From: Luzula sylvatica
Lineage: Eukaryota > Streptophyta > Magnoliopsida > Poales > Juncaceae
Assembly: GCA_946800325.1 (NCBI GenBank)
Contig: OX326956.1
Span: forward strand, 71,233,087 to 71,297,086
Reading direction: 5' to 3'
Length of the DNA: 64,000 nucleotides
Shown: one piece after another, positions 48,435 to 59,558 of the stretch
Numbering within the stretch: position 1 is the stretch's first letter
How the letters are laid out: each line of letters opens with the position of its first letter
The notes under the pieces: model-generated
Database searches by the model: none
Told to the model about the DNA's origin: nothing
Seen by the model: only the letters and a program-made list of their open reading frames with translations
Translations under genes and position numbers: made by a program

Positions 48435-48574
48435 ACTAAAACCAAAATTTGGTCAAAATATTATAAATGAGGGATATAAAGGATATTTGGTTGTTTGTTT
48501 TTGTGGCTAAATATGAAATTATGCGCTTCATATCATAGATAATAAATATTCTGAATTTTTTGGGTAGTTTAATG

Positions 48575-49610
48575 TTTTTTTTTTTTTTTGAAAAACTAAA
48601 GAGGCGAAGCTTCTTTTAATATATTAAAGCAAAATTTAATACATTGGTGCGATTTTACATGATAAATGTAAAAAATTAGTTTAACGCAAAAGTAAATTAC
48701 AATTGCCAAAGCAAGACACAAACCGAGAAATGATGCTTTCGGCCATCCTTAGACGAACGGTTCGTCTCCATAATCGACCTCGTCGAGGTAGTCATTATGG
48801 TACCAGCCTCCACATCCCTCTGTCCTCGGTTTGCCACGCGAGCTCGGATTGTCGTCGAAGCTGTCACCGTCGCTGTCGCGGCCCGTCGCTCTCGGACTCG
48901 CCCCAGACTCGGTCGTCGCTCTCGGCCTTGCCCCAGACTTGCCCCAGACTCGTCCCAGACTCGTCCCAGACTCGGCACCAGACTCGCGATTTTCCTTTTT
49001 CCTTTCCCGCTTTTTCCTTTCACTGCCCCCGGACTCACCCCGACTCGTCCGTCGCTGTCGCCCTCTGATCTCTGCCTGGCTGTCGCTGTCGGATCTCCGC
49101 CTCGCTGTCGCTGTCGGATCTCCGTTGTCGGATCTCCGCCTCGCTGTCGGATCTCCGCCTCACCCTCGCTGTCGCTGTCGCCGTCGCGGTCGCCGTCGGA
49201 TGTCGGATCTCCGTCAGGGGCTGTCGCCCGTCGCTTTCGGAGCTGTCGGCCTCGCCTCGCCGTCCTCGCTAGCTGTCGCCCCTCGCAAGCACAGTCCCTC
49301 GCTAGCTGTCGCCCCTCACTAGCACAGCCCTCCCTAGCACAACCCTCCCTAGCACAGCCCTCGCTAGCTGTCCCTCGCTAGCACAGCCCTCCCTAGCACA
49401 GCCCTCGCTAGCTGTCCCTCGCTAGCTGTCACCTCCAGTCCCTCGCTAGCAGTCGCCCCTCGCTAGCACAGCCCGTCGCTTCGGAAACCCTAGCCGGCGC
49501 CGCCGGCGGGGAGGGGGGGTGGAGGCGGCGGCTAGGGTTTGTCTCCACCCCAAAATCGCCACGAGATCGCCACGAAATCGCCCCTCGCCACGAAATTGCC
49601 CCGGCGGCTA
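48575..49610 (-). mobile_element. GC-rich retroposon with poly(A) tail and 16-bp target duplication
   Basis: A 15-nt A-tail on the minus strand (T-run 48575-48589) marks the 3' end. GGTAGTTTAATGTTTT occurs exactly at 48563-48578 and again at 49611-49626, a long target duplication of the LINE-machinery type. The insert is GC-rich, with tandem TCGCTGTCGGATCTCCGCC and CCTCGCTAGCACAGCC units. On the minus strand the 3' half can be read as an acidic C-terminus (DYLDEVDYGDEPFV then stop near 48766). It may be a processed gene copy or a non-autonomous retroposon. Several overlapping Arg/Ser/Pro-rich frames on the plus strand are by-products of the repeats. Confidence 0.75.
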
Positions 49611-49626
49611 GGTAGTTTAATGTTTT

Positions 49627-50002
49627 AAACAACGAAATTATCATGTTTTAATATGGACACTCACGAAACTGTTATTTTCGTAAATATATTGTATTTTTCT
49701 TTGGTGCAGATCTTCGACGCATTAAAGTCTATTTTTGGTTGTCTCCTTCTATGTATTTTGATTTATTTCGGAGGTCCAAGGTTTTACAATTTTGTATTGT
49801 TTTGTGTTTCATATGGTATATTGCTAATATGATAATGTTAGTTGTTTATTTTTCGAGATTGTGTTTAAATTGTTTTTATTTTTGTTTTTTCCAATAACAT
49901 TATTTATACTTATTTTCATTATCAAGTATAGCTAAAACTCACAGTGAAGCGTCGTTTATTTCCTAGTATATCAAATGTTATAAAAAAAAATTTGATGAAC
50001 AT
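49627..50002. other. AT-rich spacer, no gene seen
   Basis: Nothing recognised. Confidence 0.4.
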
Positions 50003-50345
50003 TCAATACACTGGTTTGTAATTAGAGAAATAATCCATCAGCATCTCAGTATCCCATTCAAAGGGGAGACCCCCAACGTGCACTCGGTAATTCCCAATCC
50101 TTATTGGCGGCGTACCGGCACGGGCATTATTCGATGCCGTACCGGCTTCTGCAAAGAAGACAGATTTCCCCATCCTTTCAGGCAGCGTACCGGCACGGAC
50201 ATTGGACGATGCCGTACCAGCTTCTTCATAAAAAATCACGTCAGATCGACCCACTCTCGTAGGTGGTGTACCAGTAGCATTCATTGATGTACTGGCTTCC
50301 TCAAATGATATAGATTTGCCCACCGGCTTCTATTCCTTTTCTGAC
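50003..50345 (-). CDS. Exon-like fragment: three peptide repeats joined to an RRM start
   Basis: A minus-strand frame of about 106 residues. It has three units of 25-27 residues with the pattern GKS.FFAEAGTAS.N.RAGTPP.R (DNA units begin near 50106, 50181 and 50262). These lead into YRVHVGGLPFEWDTEMLMDY, which looks like beta-1 and helix A of an RNA-recognition motif (RNP2 = VHVGGL). The frame stops soon after (KPVY), so the RRM is incomplete. A possible 3' splice site (TTTGTAG) lies upstream at about 50346. It may be one exon of a real gene or a decayed piece; no partner exons were found. Confidence 0.35.
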
Positions 50346-52480
50346 CTACAAACCATGAACATAATTATTTAATTGCATATACTAAGAAACAGAAATACAG
50401 TAAAATATATTATTTCATAATGGAAAATATCAATAAAGTATACAAAATATTACCTATATGACATTATTGCAGGTGAGCAGTAAAATAATTTTCGGTTTCC
50501 TCCATCATCTCAATATTATATAAAGTAAACTAACTAATAAGATAAACATTATTATAATTTCTACTATTACTTTCAGACTGTATATCATATATAATGATTA
50601 ACGTTCCTCGCTTAATATAGGTGGTTATATCATGTAACAATTATGAAGTTCTGTTAAAGTGATCATTCAATTTGGCCCCTACCCTAAAAAATAGGGCATG
50701 ATATTTATTATTTTCTTTATTCATTTTCATTTTTATGATTATATCTCTACAGATTGATCAGTGGAATTGATGACAAGGTGATTTGCACGAGTTCAACATA
50801 CATTTTGGATGACAACACAGTAGCAATTTCATTTTCTTGATTCTTTATTTAACGTGTTGTTGGACTTCTCTTATTTTCATGAAAAAAAAGTATCCATTCG
50901 TAGTTCCGTGAAATCAAATATATATGTTTCAAGAGAAAGTTTAAAAAGATAAAGGACAATAAAATTACAAAATTGATATATATAATAAATAATAATCTCT
51001 GTACTATGAGTACATGAAAAATTAACAAAAAATTGAAAAGACAAGGGTGTCGCCAATTCGGTCAAAAAAATACTAAAACATAGCGAGATACTAAAATCGT
51101 TACAAGATGATATAAATATCGTTACGAGATGATACGATCGAATCATGTGAACTTGATAAGTCCGTTTGTGAGCAAATCGAGCTCGTTTGTCAAATTACCA
51201 ATATAAACAACACTAATCAATTAACTCTATTGGAGGAGCGTGAAAACGAATACTTTTTTAGAAGACTAGAGTCACGATCCATCACAATGAACTAAAACCA
51301 CTAAACAATCAATAATTGAAGAAATTAGTTGTAGTAAACCAAAAAATCCATTTTTCGCGGAATCTAACAAAAGTTAATGATGTTCTAAAACTCTTTCTCC
51401 ACAAAAGTTAATGATGTGACATAATTTTTAAATTTTAAATTAACATTTTAATTTATGATTTGAAATTTTAATTTATGATTTGACTATTCTAATTTATAAT
51501 TTGACAAATAATTAAGAAAAACGCTATTTCTAGATACGGTATTTCTGTATCTAGAACAATTATATTAGAATTTCCAAAATACCCTTTTCTAATTATGAAA
51601 TATATTGATAAGACTCTCATTTATTAATTCGTTAACTATACCAATCTTAATTAATTTGTTAAAATAAAAAACTAACATCATGTAAATAATTAAAATTTTA
51701 TCTTGATCTATTATATTTAGAGAAATAAAAAATTTCAAAACAGTAATCATATTGAAACACAAAAGGTGAATAACATATCTTCAAGATCTGTAGAGACAGT
51801 TATATATTTAGAGAAATAAATTTGATATTTTGGATTTTACGGAGAGAGATACACGAAATAATCTCACTATAATATATCATTAATTTGGAAGATATGAAAA
51901 ATAAATTCATAAATTAGTCAATGCATTTCATGATTAGAAAAAATATATTTTGGAGATTTTAATATAGTTGTTCGTCCATAATTAAAAATCTTGTGGAGGA
52001 GTGTTGGGATATACGACATTTTCCCTAAGATGACTCTTTTGAATATTTCATGGTCATATTTTACATGTTTAATGTCAGACAATCAATGTCATTACTATTG
52101 CCTCATCAAAGCATTGACATTGTTATGGAAGTTGACTTTAAAGCCCAAATGCAACAAGTACAAGCTGAATCTATTGGATGGTTCCTAATTCTTTGATCAA
52201 AGAGACGATCACGCTCTCAAAACACCATTAACTCGTTATTTTAAGGTAATAATTTCCTGGTTATGATTTATGAATTCTTTCATATCCACTTTGCCGTCTG
52301 CTTTGGCAGATATTAAACTTGCCAAGAAATTGAAATTTATTTACTTTTTGTATGATTGGCGAGCACGATTCGTTCTCGGTCCGTTTTGAAATTGTTGAAA
52401 TTTATTAAGAATACTTTTCTAAAACTCTTTCTTCTTTCCCTCCCTAGCTCGGACGCGTGCTCTTACATTGGAAGCGATCA
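50346..52480. other. Intergenic, AT-rich; upstream region of the kinase gene
   Basis: No gene seen. 51420-51510 has short repeats of ATTTTAATTTATGATTTGA. No convincing TATA box close to the kinase start. Confidence 0.45.
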
Positions 52481-54247
52481 ATGGCCGTGGTAGCCAACAA
52501 CAATGTAAGTATTTTAGTCTCTCCCAATCTCAGTATTTTTTTTTTCAGATCTTAGTAGGGGTGATCTTGATTTATCCAGTTAGATTGTTTAGACATCAAG
52601 CTGTAGCTTTTAAAAAGAAAGTTTCCTCTATAGATAAATTGCGCGCTGAAAATAATATGAAGTTCACAAAAATTGCTAATTGACAATATATGCGCAAAAT
52701 TACATCAAGGAAAGTGAATACCAATACGAAAACTATGTGTAGATCGGATAATTGTAATTAAATAAATATTAATGGTCACGGTTCGAAGAGTCGTCGATTC
52801 TGACTTTCGGCCGACTCAACTCAGAGTCTGCATGCTGTGATCCTTGTATAATGGGTTATTATGGGAATTTTGTAATATAAAAAAGTTTTATTTGTAATTT
52901 TTTTTTTTTGCCCTAATAAAATTAATCTAATCATGCTTGATAATGATTTGTGTTCTCAACCAGGTTGTACAAAAAATCCAAGAACTAATAGCACAGACCA
53001 AGTACAAAGAAGCTGCTGAACTGGCAGACAAGTCTACTAAATTAACGAGAAAGCAATCAGAGGAGTTGCGGACTGAAAGAGATACAGCCATGAAAGAACG
53101 AGATCATACTTCTCAAACAATTATGGAGTTCACATACGGAGTGAAATTGACACAATTTAGCTATTCGGACCTCGAACAAGCGACTAATAACTTCGACGAC
53201 TTGCATAAAATTGGAGAAGGGGGATATGGTATTGTTTACAAGGGCTCTCTCGGCGACAGTCACACACCTGTAGCTATAAAAATGTTGAAACCCGAAAAAG
53301 CCCAAGGAAACAAAGAGTTTAAGCACGAGGTATATCAATTAACTGAACAACTAGGTGCTTCTTTCCGAAAAAAAAGGACAACTAGTGTTTTGAAAGAAAC
53401 AATAATAATTCAATTAGTCGGTTTTAAGTTTTGACTTCAAAATCGTCATCAATTTAATGGCATCAATATATTACAGATTAATCTAAGAAAATATTATCAA
53501 TAATACAAAACTAAGTATTATTTGAGAAAGCATTGAACTAAAACATGTATGGCCGTAATTTTGTAGGTGGAAGTCCTGAGTAAGATCAGGCATCCAAATC
53601 TCGTCTCGCTCATTGGCGTCAATGCAGAGAAAAAGTCTCTTATCTACGAGCTCATACCAAACGGTAGCCTACAACTGTACCTACTCGATGATAAAATCCC
53701 CCCTCAAACACTTTCTTGGGAAAATCGCATCCACATTGCATCCGGGGTATGCTCGGCCCTAATATTTCTTCATTCTCAGAACATTGTTCATGGAGACGTC
53801 AATCCTGGAAATATTTTACTAGATTTCAATTTTACGAGCAAGCTTAGTGATTTCGGAATGTCCCGAGTACTGGACCAGAATTGCATTTACCAAACAACAA
53901 TCGCGAGGGGCGCAACCGCCTACACCGCCCCCGAGTACATTGCTTATAATGAGGTGACGACACAGTCCGATGTTTTTTCATTTGGTGTCCTATTGCTTCA
54001 GCTTGTCACCGGTAAAAAGGCAATAGGATTAAGGAATCTCGTCGAAAGAGCGATCAAGAAAGGGACATTGGATGATATAATTGATAATTTACTAGTTAAA
54101 TGGCCAAAAAACAGGACTAAAAAGTTACTATTGTTGGGTCTTAAATGCAGTCATCCAGAGAAAAGAGAACGACCAGACTTGGAGAAGGATGTTTGGTCTA
54201 TAATCGAGTCCATGAAGCTAGCATGTCGCAACCCTATTTTCTGGTAA
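52481..54247 (+). CDS. U-box-protein-type cytoplasmic kinase without U-box, three exons, 356 aa
   Basis: A Ser/Thr kinase resembling the kinase part of plant U-box proteins (PUB32-35 type, RLCK class IX), some of which act in stress signalling. Proposed exons: 52481-52504 (MAVVANNN), 52964-53329, 53567-54247. Splice sites are GT-AG and in phase 0. A coiled-coil-like region (residues ~10-60) precedes the kinase: GEGGYG (92-97), Lys114 (VAIK), HGD (205-207, a non-RD form usual in this group), Asn212, DFG (225-227) and APE. The family normally has an N-terminal USP domain and a C-terminal U-box; both are absent. A GT at 54244 and an AG at 54477-54478 allow an alternative last exon ending at 54491 (…FWWKK). 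The tiny first exon is inferred; the kinase exons are firm. Confidence 0.75.
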
Positions 54248-55086
54248 TATGTCTTTAACATTTATTAGTTCATTCAATTAAATTAGCTTCAATAATATAT
54301 CAGTCGTATTTTTATTTAACGAAAAGCACATGAAAAATAAATCTTATTACCAAATTATCTGAAACCTACATTGAAGAAACTTATTGACAAGTTTGTAAAT
54401 GTATGGCACTTGATAGGTCAAATGTTTAAAACTTTTTTTTTCTTTCTAAACCCTAATATTACTGAGAATGAATTTCAGGTGGAAGAAGTGATGCACATTA
54501 ATAATGGATCCAGATATCACGAGACAGGACTTTGATCTGAGGAGGGTGCCAACAACCTCAATGTTGCTTTGGGTGTAAATGAACTGTTGTTTGATGTTAA
54601 GTAAAAAAATCTGTCTGTCCTGTTTTTGTGATCTGTAATTTTACAAAATTAGCTTAATGCTGCATGAACCATTTTTTTTTTTTTTAATTTATTGCTTTTG
54701 GGTTTGATGGAAATCGAATTTAAAAAACAATGTGTGGCCTAAAATCGAGACTACGAAGCGTGCTCCAAATTTAGATTAAATGGTTATAATTTCAAGTAAG
54801 TTTATCTTTCGAATATTTATTGATTTGTTAAATTAAATTAGGATAATTAAATTAGGTGCCACGAGATATATTAAAGGGAAATTATACTTTGCCCCTCCCA
54901 TTTCCCCTGAGATTCATAATTAGTGTGGTGGATTAACGAGTAATTCATGATTATTAAAATTTTAATATGTAATTAAGGTCCATATCAATTGATGATTAAT
55001 TCTAAATAATTAAAAATTAATCGTTAATTCAAAACACTAATTATGAGATTAATCATGGATTACAATTGTGAGAGAATTTGGGGGAA
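54248..55086. other. Intergenic; kinase 3' flank
   Basis: It holds the possible alternative last exon (54479-54491) and 3' UTR, then AT-rich DNA. Nothing else recognised. Confidence 0.45.
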
Positions 55087-55095
55087 TTTGAGGGG

Positions 55096-57307
55096 AGCGG
55101 GGCTTGCCCAAAGCCCTTTGGGCAGAAAACTTGTCCAAATATTGTCTCCATCGTTGGATCTCAATCATGATTTATCAGATGTGATTTACTCTTAACATTC
55201 CGTTAACCCAACTTAACAGATCTTTCTTGGTCAATTTTGGAACGAAATCATGCAGAAATCTCGCCTTGCTTCTTTCTCGTCTCTTTCTCGTTTCTCATTC
55301 TCAATGTAGCCTGAACCCTAGACTTCGTGGTCGCAAAAGAGCTCGTTTTTCTTCTCTTCAAATGTTTCCTTGCTTTGATCTTCTCTCCTCTCGTGTTTAG
55401 GTATGGCAAGAAAAACTAATGTAGCGGTTTCCAAATCGAAAAAACATGAGAATTTTTGTGGAAGAGATGAGGGTTGTTGCCATGAAATTGCATACCAGAG
55501 ACAATACTCGAGAGGATTAAAGGAGTCACATGACCTCCTATGACAAAATGGGAGCCGCGTATTGAGTGTTATCTGCATTTTCTGGTGGATAGTAAGATTG
55601 TTTTTTATACGTTTCAGAGTATCGTTTAGAAAATTTACTAGCTATGTTGTATATCTTTTTCCATCTCCCCTTTCATTTCATTGAACAATTTGTTGTTTTT
55701 GTCGATTAAGTTCAATTATAAAGAAAAATCAGAATAATTTGTTCAATTATTGCAATTATTGCAAAAATTTCGATCCAAACGTAAGGGCGTCCATGAGGCA
55801 GTCTATATAGTATGCTGGGACGACAGTCATGAGCCAAGTCGCGGGTTCTTTTACTCATTGAGATTCATGGTGGTATTTCATTGATGCCTTCATAAATAAA
55901 ATAATCATAACTTTTTTATTATCGATGATTATTGGGGTTTTTAATGCTTATTCAAGCTATTTCCAGCGATTACGTATTGTATCCGTTGGTCCAAATGATC
56001 CATAACAGATTAGGTATTCGCATAATTCGACGAAGGAAGATAACGATCATTATTTGAAGGAAGATAATGATCATTATTTGAAGGAGTCGGAGAAATCTTT
56101 CAAGTGCTTTGGAGAAAATTGGCAGGAATTGAAGCAAAATATTGAGGACTTCTGAAGTAAAAAATTTGGTTGATTTATTGTGCTTATTTCTTGCTTTTCA
56201 TATAGATTAATTACATGGAAGAATACCAGTTTTTGAAATTGGGCATCACCGACACAGGCATACGATACCATTGTATTATGTGTTGACGTGTATATTAATC
56301 TTGAATATGGGTTGACATGTATATTAATCAATACAGTAAAAGAATTGAAATTGTATATTCATCAAGGAACTGAAATTGAAATGATTAACATATGATTTAA
56401 TATTTAATATCAATTTTATATTCTAGATGTGTTTGAATCAAACTAACAAAGACACTAAACAATAGTACTAGTTATTTCAAGAATTAAAAAAATAAATTAA
56501 TTGGTCAAATCTTTCAGACTTGTGTTTTAATAGGATATTAGATTTTACATTTTTCAGAATTTCGGGAATCATATAAAAGCTTGTTGTCGATGCTAGATTA
56601 TTTCTCATTTTCAGATTTGTTTAATAGCAAGTGTTAAAACTTGCAATCACAAACCTTTAATTCGGTAAATGAAGACTTTTTGTAAAACTTGTGATCAATG
56701 TAATTCCAATATTTTTATTAAAACTATAAATGTTTGTTTATACTTTGTTGTGAATATCATACAGAACTTGGTACTAGTGATACCACTATTTAGAACTTGT
56801 ATTCTTTCATCCTAAATATATTAACACCACGAAACAAAAAAAAAGACTACAAATTTCAATAAAATACACTCAATTCAAACTGGCAGTTCAAAATGATTTG
56901 ATTCACATTCTTTCTCATACATGTTATTTGACCAAATTACAATCCTCTCATTTTCCTTGCATGGTGAACGATTTTGCCCGTACCAGTTTGTCCATAAGCT
57001 AAAATGATACGGTTGAAGCCCTCTAGGATTTGAACTACAATTGGCGTTCTGGTTTGATCGTTTAAGTCCCTTTGTTTTGGAAGTAGGATGCAACGAGAAC
57101 CGAGGGGAGAGAGAGAGAGAAGAGGGGGATGAAGAGGGTGATATTTCTATAATTTATTTCTAAAACAGACAGAGGATCTGTTAAGTTAGATTAACGGGGC
57201 GTTAAGTTTTAATCACGACCAATGAATCATGATCTCAATCCAACGATAAATATGATATTTGGACTGAGTTGCTGCCCAAAGGGCTTTGGGCTAGCCCCGA
57301 ACCCGAA
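55096..57307. mobile_element. Mutator-like element (Pack-MULE candidate) with long inverted ends
   Basis: 55096-55235 and 57170-57307 are inverted copies of about 140 bp: GGGGCTTGCCCAAAGCCCTT on the left and, read inward, GGGGCTAGCCCAAAGCCCTT on the right, continuing through ATCGTTGGAT and TTAACTTAACAGATC-like blocks. Both ends are flanked by TTTGAGGGG (55087-55095 and 57308-57316), a 9-bp duplication that may extend to 12 bp (GAATTTGAGGGG). Long inverted ends with 9-11 bp duplications are typical of MULEs. No transposase is seen. The interior carries a kinesin fragment (56940-57095). Confidence 0.75.
56940..57095 (-). pseudogene. Kinesin motor-domain fragment (kinesin-5-like), captured
   Basis: In one minus-strand frame, about 50 residues read QRDLNDQTRTPIVVQILEGF, then NRIILAYGQTGTGK followed by IVHHARKMRGL. 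AYGQTGTGK is the kinesin P-loop, and the preceding block matches the kinesin-5 pattern (LEG-N--I-AYGQTGTGKT). The residue after the P-loop lysine is Ile instead of Thr, which would impair nucleotide binding. Only one exon-sized piece is present. A different frame over the same DNA stays open for 72 codons but makes no sense as protein. Confidence 0.75.
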
Positions 57308-57316
57308 TTTGAGGGG

Positions 57317-58245
57317 CATAATATATGACCTCTATTGAACACAATGTCATAAATATGATATATTGAACACAATGTCATCAATTATAAATTGACAAATCTG
57401 CATTCTGCACCTCATTTGCATTTGAATGGTCCGAATTAAAGAGCTATAATGCAAAAAGGCTTATTCTCTGGTACGGATATCTTTTGTACGGACGGTCAGG
57501 ATTGAAATATAAAAAACAATCCAACGATTCACAATAAATATAAGTATTTTGGATGTATAGTAAAAAGGACATATTTGTAATTTCCCTACTCTGCCTACAC
57601 GCTTTTCCCCACTCTCCATTTTTCTCTCTCTCTCTCCTTCCCTTTTCTCCAGTCCATCTCATCAGAATTCAGATCTAACTCTTCTTCTTTTTTTTCTCTC
57701 GTTCTCCACAAAACATTCTTCATCTCGCAGATCTACATTATCTTTTCTTTTCTTCTCCGTCTCAACTGCATGAAACTCCCAAGTAAAATCACTCTCACGC
57801 CTCCTCATTCTCCAATATTGTGTATTTGGAGTTTTTTTTTTAATCTCCAAATAAGATAAATATTGTGTATTTGTACCGTCTTTTGTCTCCAAATTATATT
57901 TTGCTCTGAGATTTTCTCGAAGATTTTGTTCTAACTTGGACGGCCATACATGAGATATTGTGATTTTGGTTAATTATGAAATGCATGGTGGTAAATGAGC
58001 CTGATGTGTACAAATGGACTGGTGTTATGTAACGAAAATAATATAAAGATGAGTTGTGTAAGTGGACTGTTGTGACTACCTCGAGTATTACTGCTTTAGT
58101 CAGAAATCAAAATCCAATAATTTTAAAAACAAATATGAAATAAAATCAACAACAATCAAACTCTAAATAATCATTCAGTCAGTAACAACATCACACCAAT
58201 TTAATAAATAAAATAAAAGATGGAATTCATTTTGTTTCTCTCTTA
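57317..58245. other. Intergenic, no gene seen
   Basis: CT-rich around 57590-57720 (minus-strand open frames rich in Arg/Glu are by-products). The rest is AT-rich. Confidence 0.45.
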
Positions 58246-58440
58246 GGGGGTGTTTGGATGCATGGAATTAGGGATGGAATTGAATCTTAAAATTTCAATA
58301 ATGCAAATTCTTTGTTTGGCACAAAGAATTATGGAAAGAATTAGATGGTGGAGCATATCAAAATTCCATTTTTCTTGCAAATTGTAATTTCAATAAAAGT
58401 TGGAGTGTCAAAGTGGAGCATCTTCATCTAATTATTAAAT
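58246..58440 (+). mobile_element. Left end of a PIF/Harbinger-type element
   Basis: TTA (58243-58245) is followed by GGGGGTGTTTGGATGCATGG, a standard Harbinger terminus. No matching right end is visible. The hAT MITE at 58489 and the Copia element at 59559 may be inserted in it, with its right end beyond the window. Confidence 0.45.
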
Positions 58441-58488
58441 TAATTTAATTAATATTATGATAATTTTATAAGTATTAATCAATATAAC

Positions 58489-59399
58489 CAGTGTTTAAAA
58501 TTGCGGCGATATATCGGCGAGATTGCGGAAATTGCGGGATGATATTTAGAATCGCAATTTCGCAATGAACTAATGCGGTCAATATCGTTTTTGTGTTATT
58601 GCGGAAATTGCGGCCGAGATATCGGCGAGATATCGGTGAAATTGCGGAAATATCGGATGATATTGCGGATAATATTCAAATCGTTGTAATTTTCTCATCC
58701 TTCCACCAAATTACATGAAATTTATATCGAAATCGCTCGTCTCGAAGAGAGGAATGCAGTGATGGACTTGAATTTGTGAAATTTTGTCTTTTACCCTAAA
58801 TTAAACACAAAATACACGTTAAAGTAATTTTATCGAGAATTATTTAATATAAATATTATAAAATAAATTTTGTGATTATTTAATACTTAGTTTCCATGTT
58901 TTATTATCAAAATATTTGATAAAATATGCTCATAACGTATATAACTTCTAAAATGTGTCATTTTCATCTATAAATGTATGAATTTAGTAATTTTCATTGT
59001 ATTTCATTGATGTTTAGATTTAAAATTTGAGTTATAGTGTTTTGATATTTTTAGGATGTCGACAAAAAATTCTTCAACAAAATACAATTCCAAAGATCCC
59101 GTATAATTTCTATTTTAATGGAAATTTTATGATCAACTTTTATTTACACTGAAAAAGTTCATGGACAATCAACTTTTTTATTCTTTTTAGAAGAAAATTA
59201 TAAAGGAAATTTTATGATATTATTGGTGATAAAAAATATTGTGAAAAATATATTTAAGCAAACTATTATTATTACATAATTTAATATCGCAACGACTGTC
59301 CGCAATAAGTTTATTACGCCGCAATTGCGCCCGCAAACGCAATCCGCTGCAAAAAAGACCCGACCGCAATGGACCGCAATATCGCAATTTAAAACATTG
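58489..59399. mobile_element. hAT MITE, 911 bp
   Basis: Left end CAGTGTTTAAAATTGCGG; right end read inward CAATGTTTTAAATTGCGATA. The exact 8-bp duplication AATATAAC flanks it (58481-58488 and 59400-59407). Both ends are rich in TTGCGG/ATATCGG motifs and the centre is AT-rich and non-coding. The terminal CAGTG/CAATG pair is shared with the 6.5-kb element at 16806, so both may use the same transposase. Confidence 0.9.
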
Positions 59400-59558
59400 A
59401 ATATAACTAATATTATATTATATTAATATATGGATAAATAATTATTTTATCATAATATAATTAATAATTAATAAATATAATTAATATTATAATAAAATAA
59501 TTATTTTAACTATAATATATATTAATAGATAAAATATAAAATTTTAATAATATAGACG

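Larger units (their letters stand above)
46856..48562. other. Intergenic; LINE edge and AT-rich DNA
   Basis: 46860-46970 read on minus has a short coding-like piece (GVEAVQQFQCSEDTSIAHVL) that may belong to the LINE or to another captured sequence. The rest is AT-rich without a gene I can support. Confidence 0.4.

Noticed and set aside
48703..49381. Long overlapping Arg/Ser/Pro-rich frames on the plus strand
   Set aside because: All three frames are open because the DNA is GC-rich tandem repeats without stops. The poly(A) run shows the inserted RNA is on the other strand.
52468..52683. Alternative kinase start MEAINGRGSQQQC
   Set aside because: Joining this frame to the next exon by the same splice site breaks the kinase frame; the MAVVANNN frame keeps it.
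56875..57093. 72-codon minus-strand frame over the kinesin fragment
   Set aside because: It is out of frame with the kinesin P-loop; the meaningful reading is the neighbouring frame.
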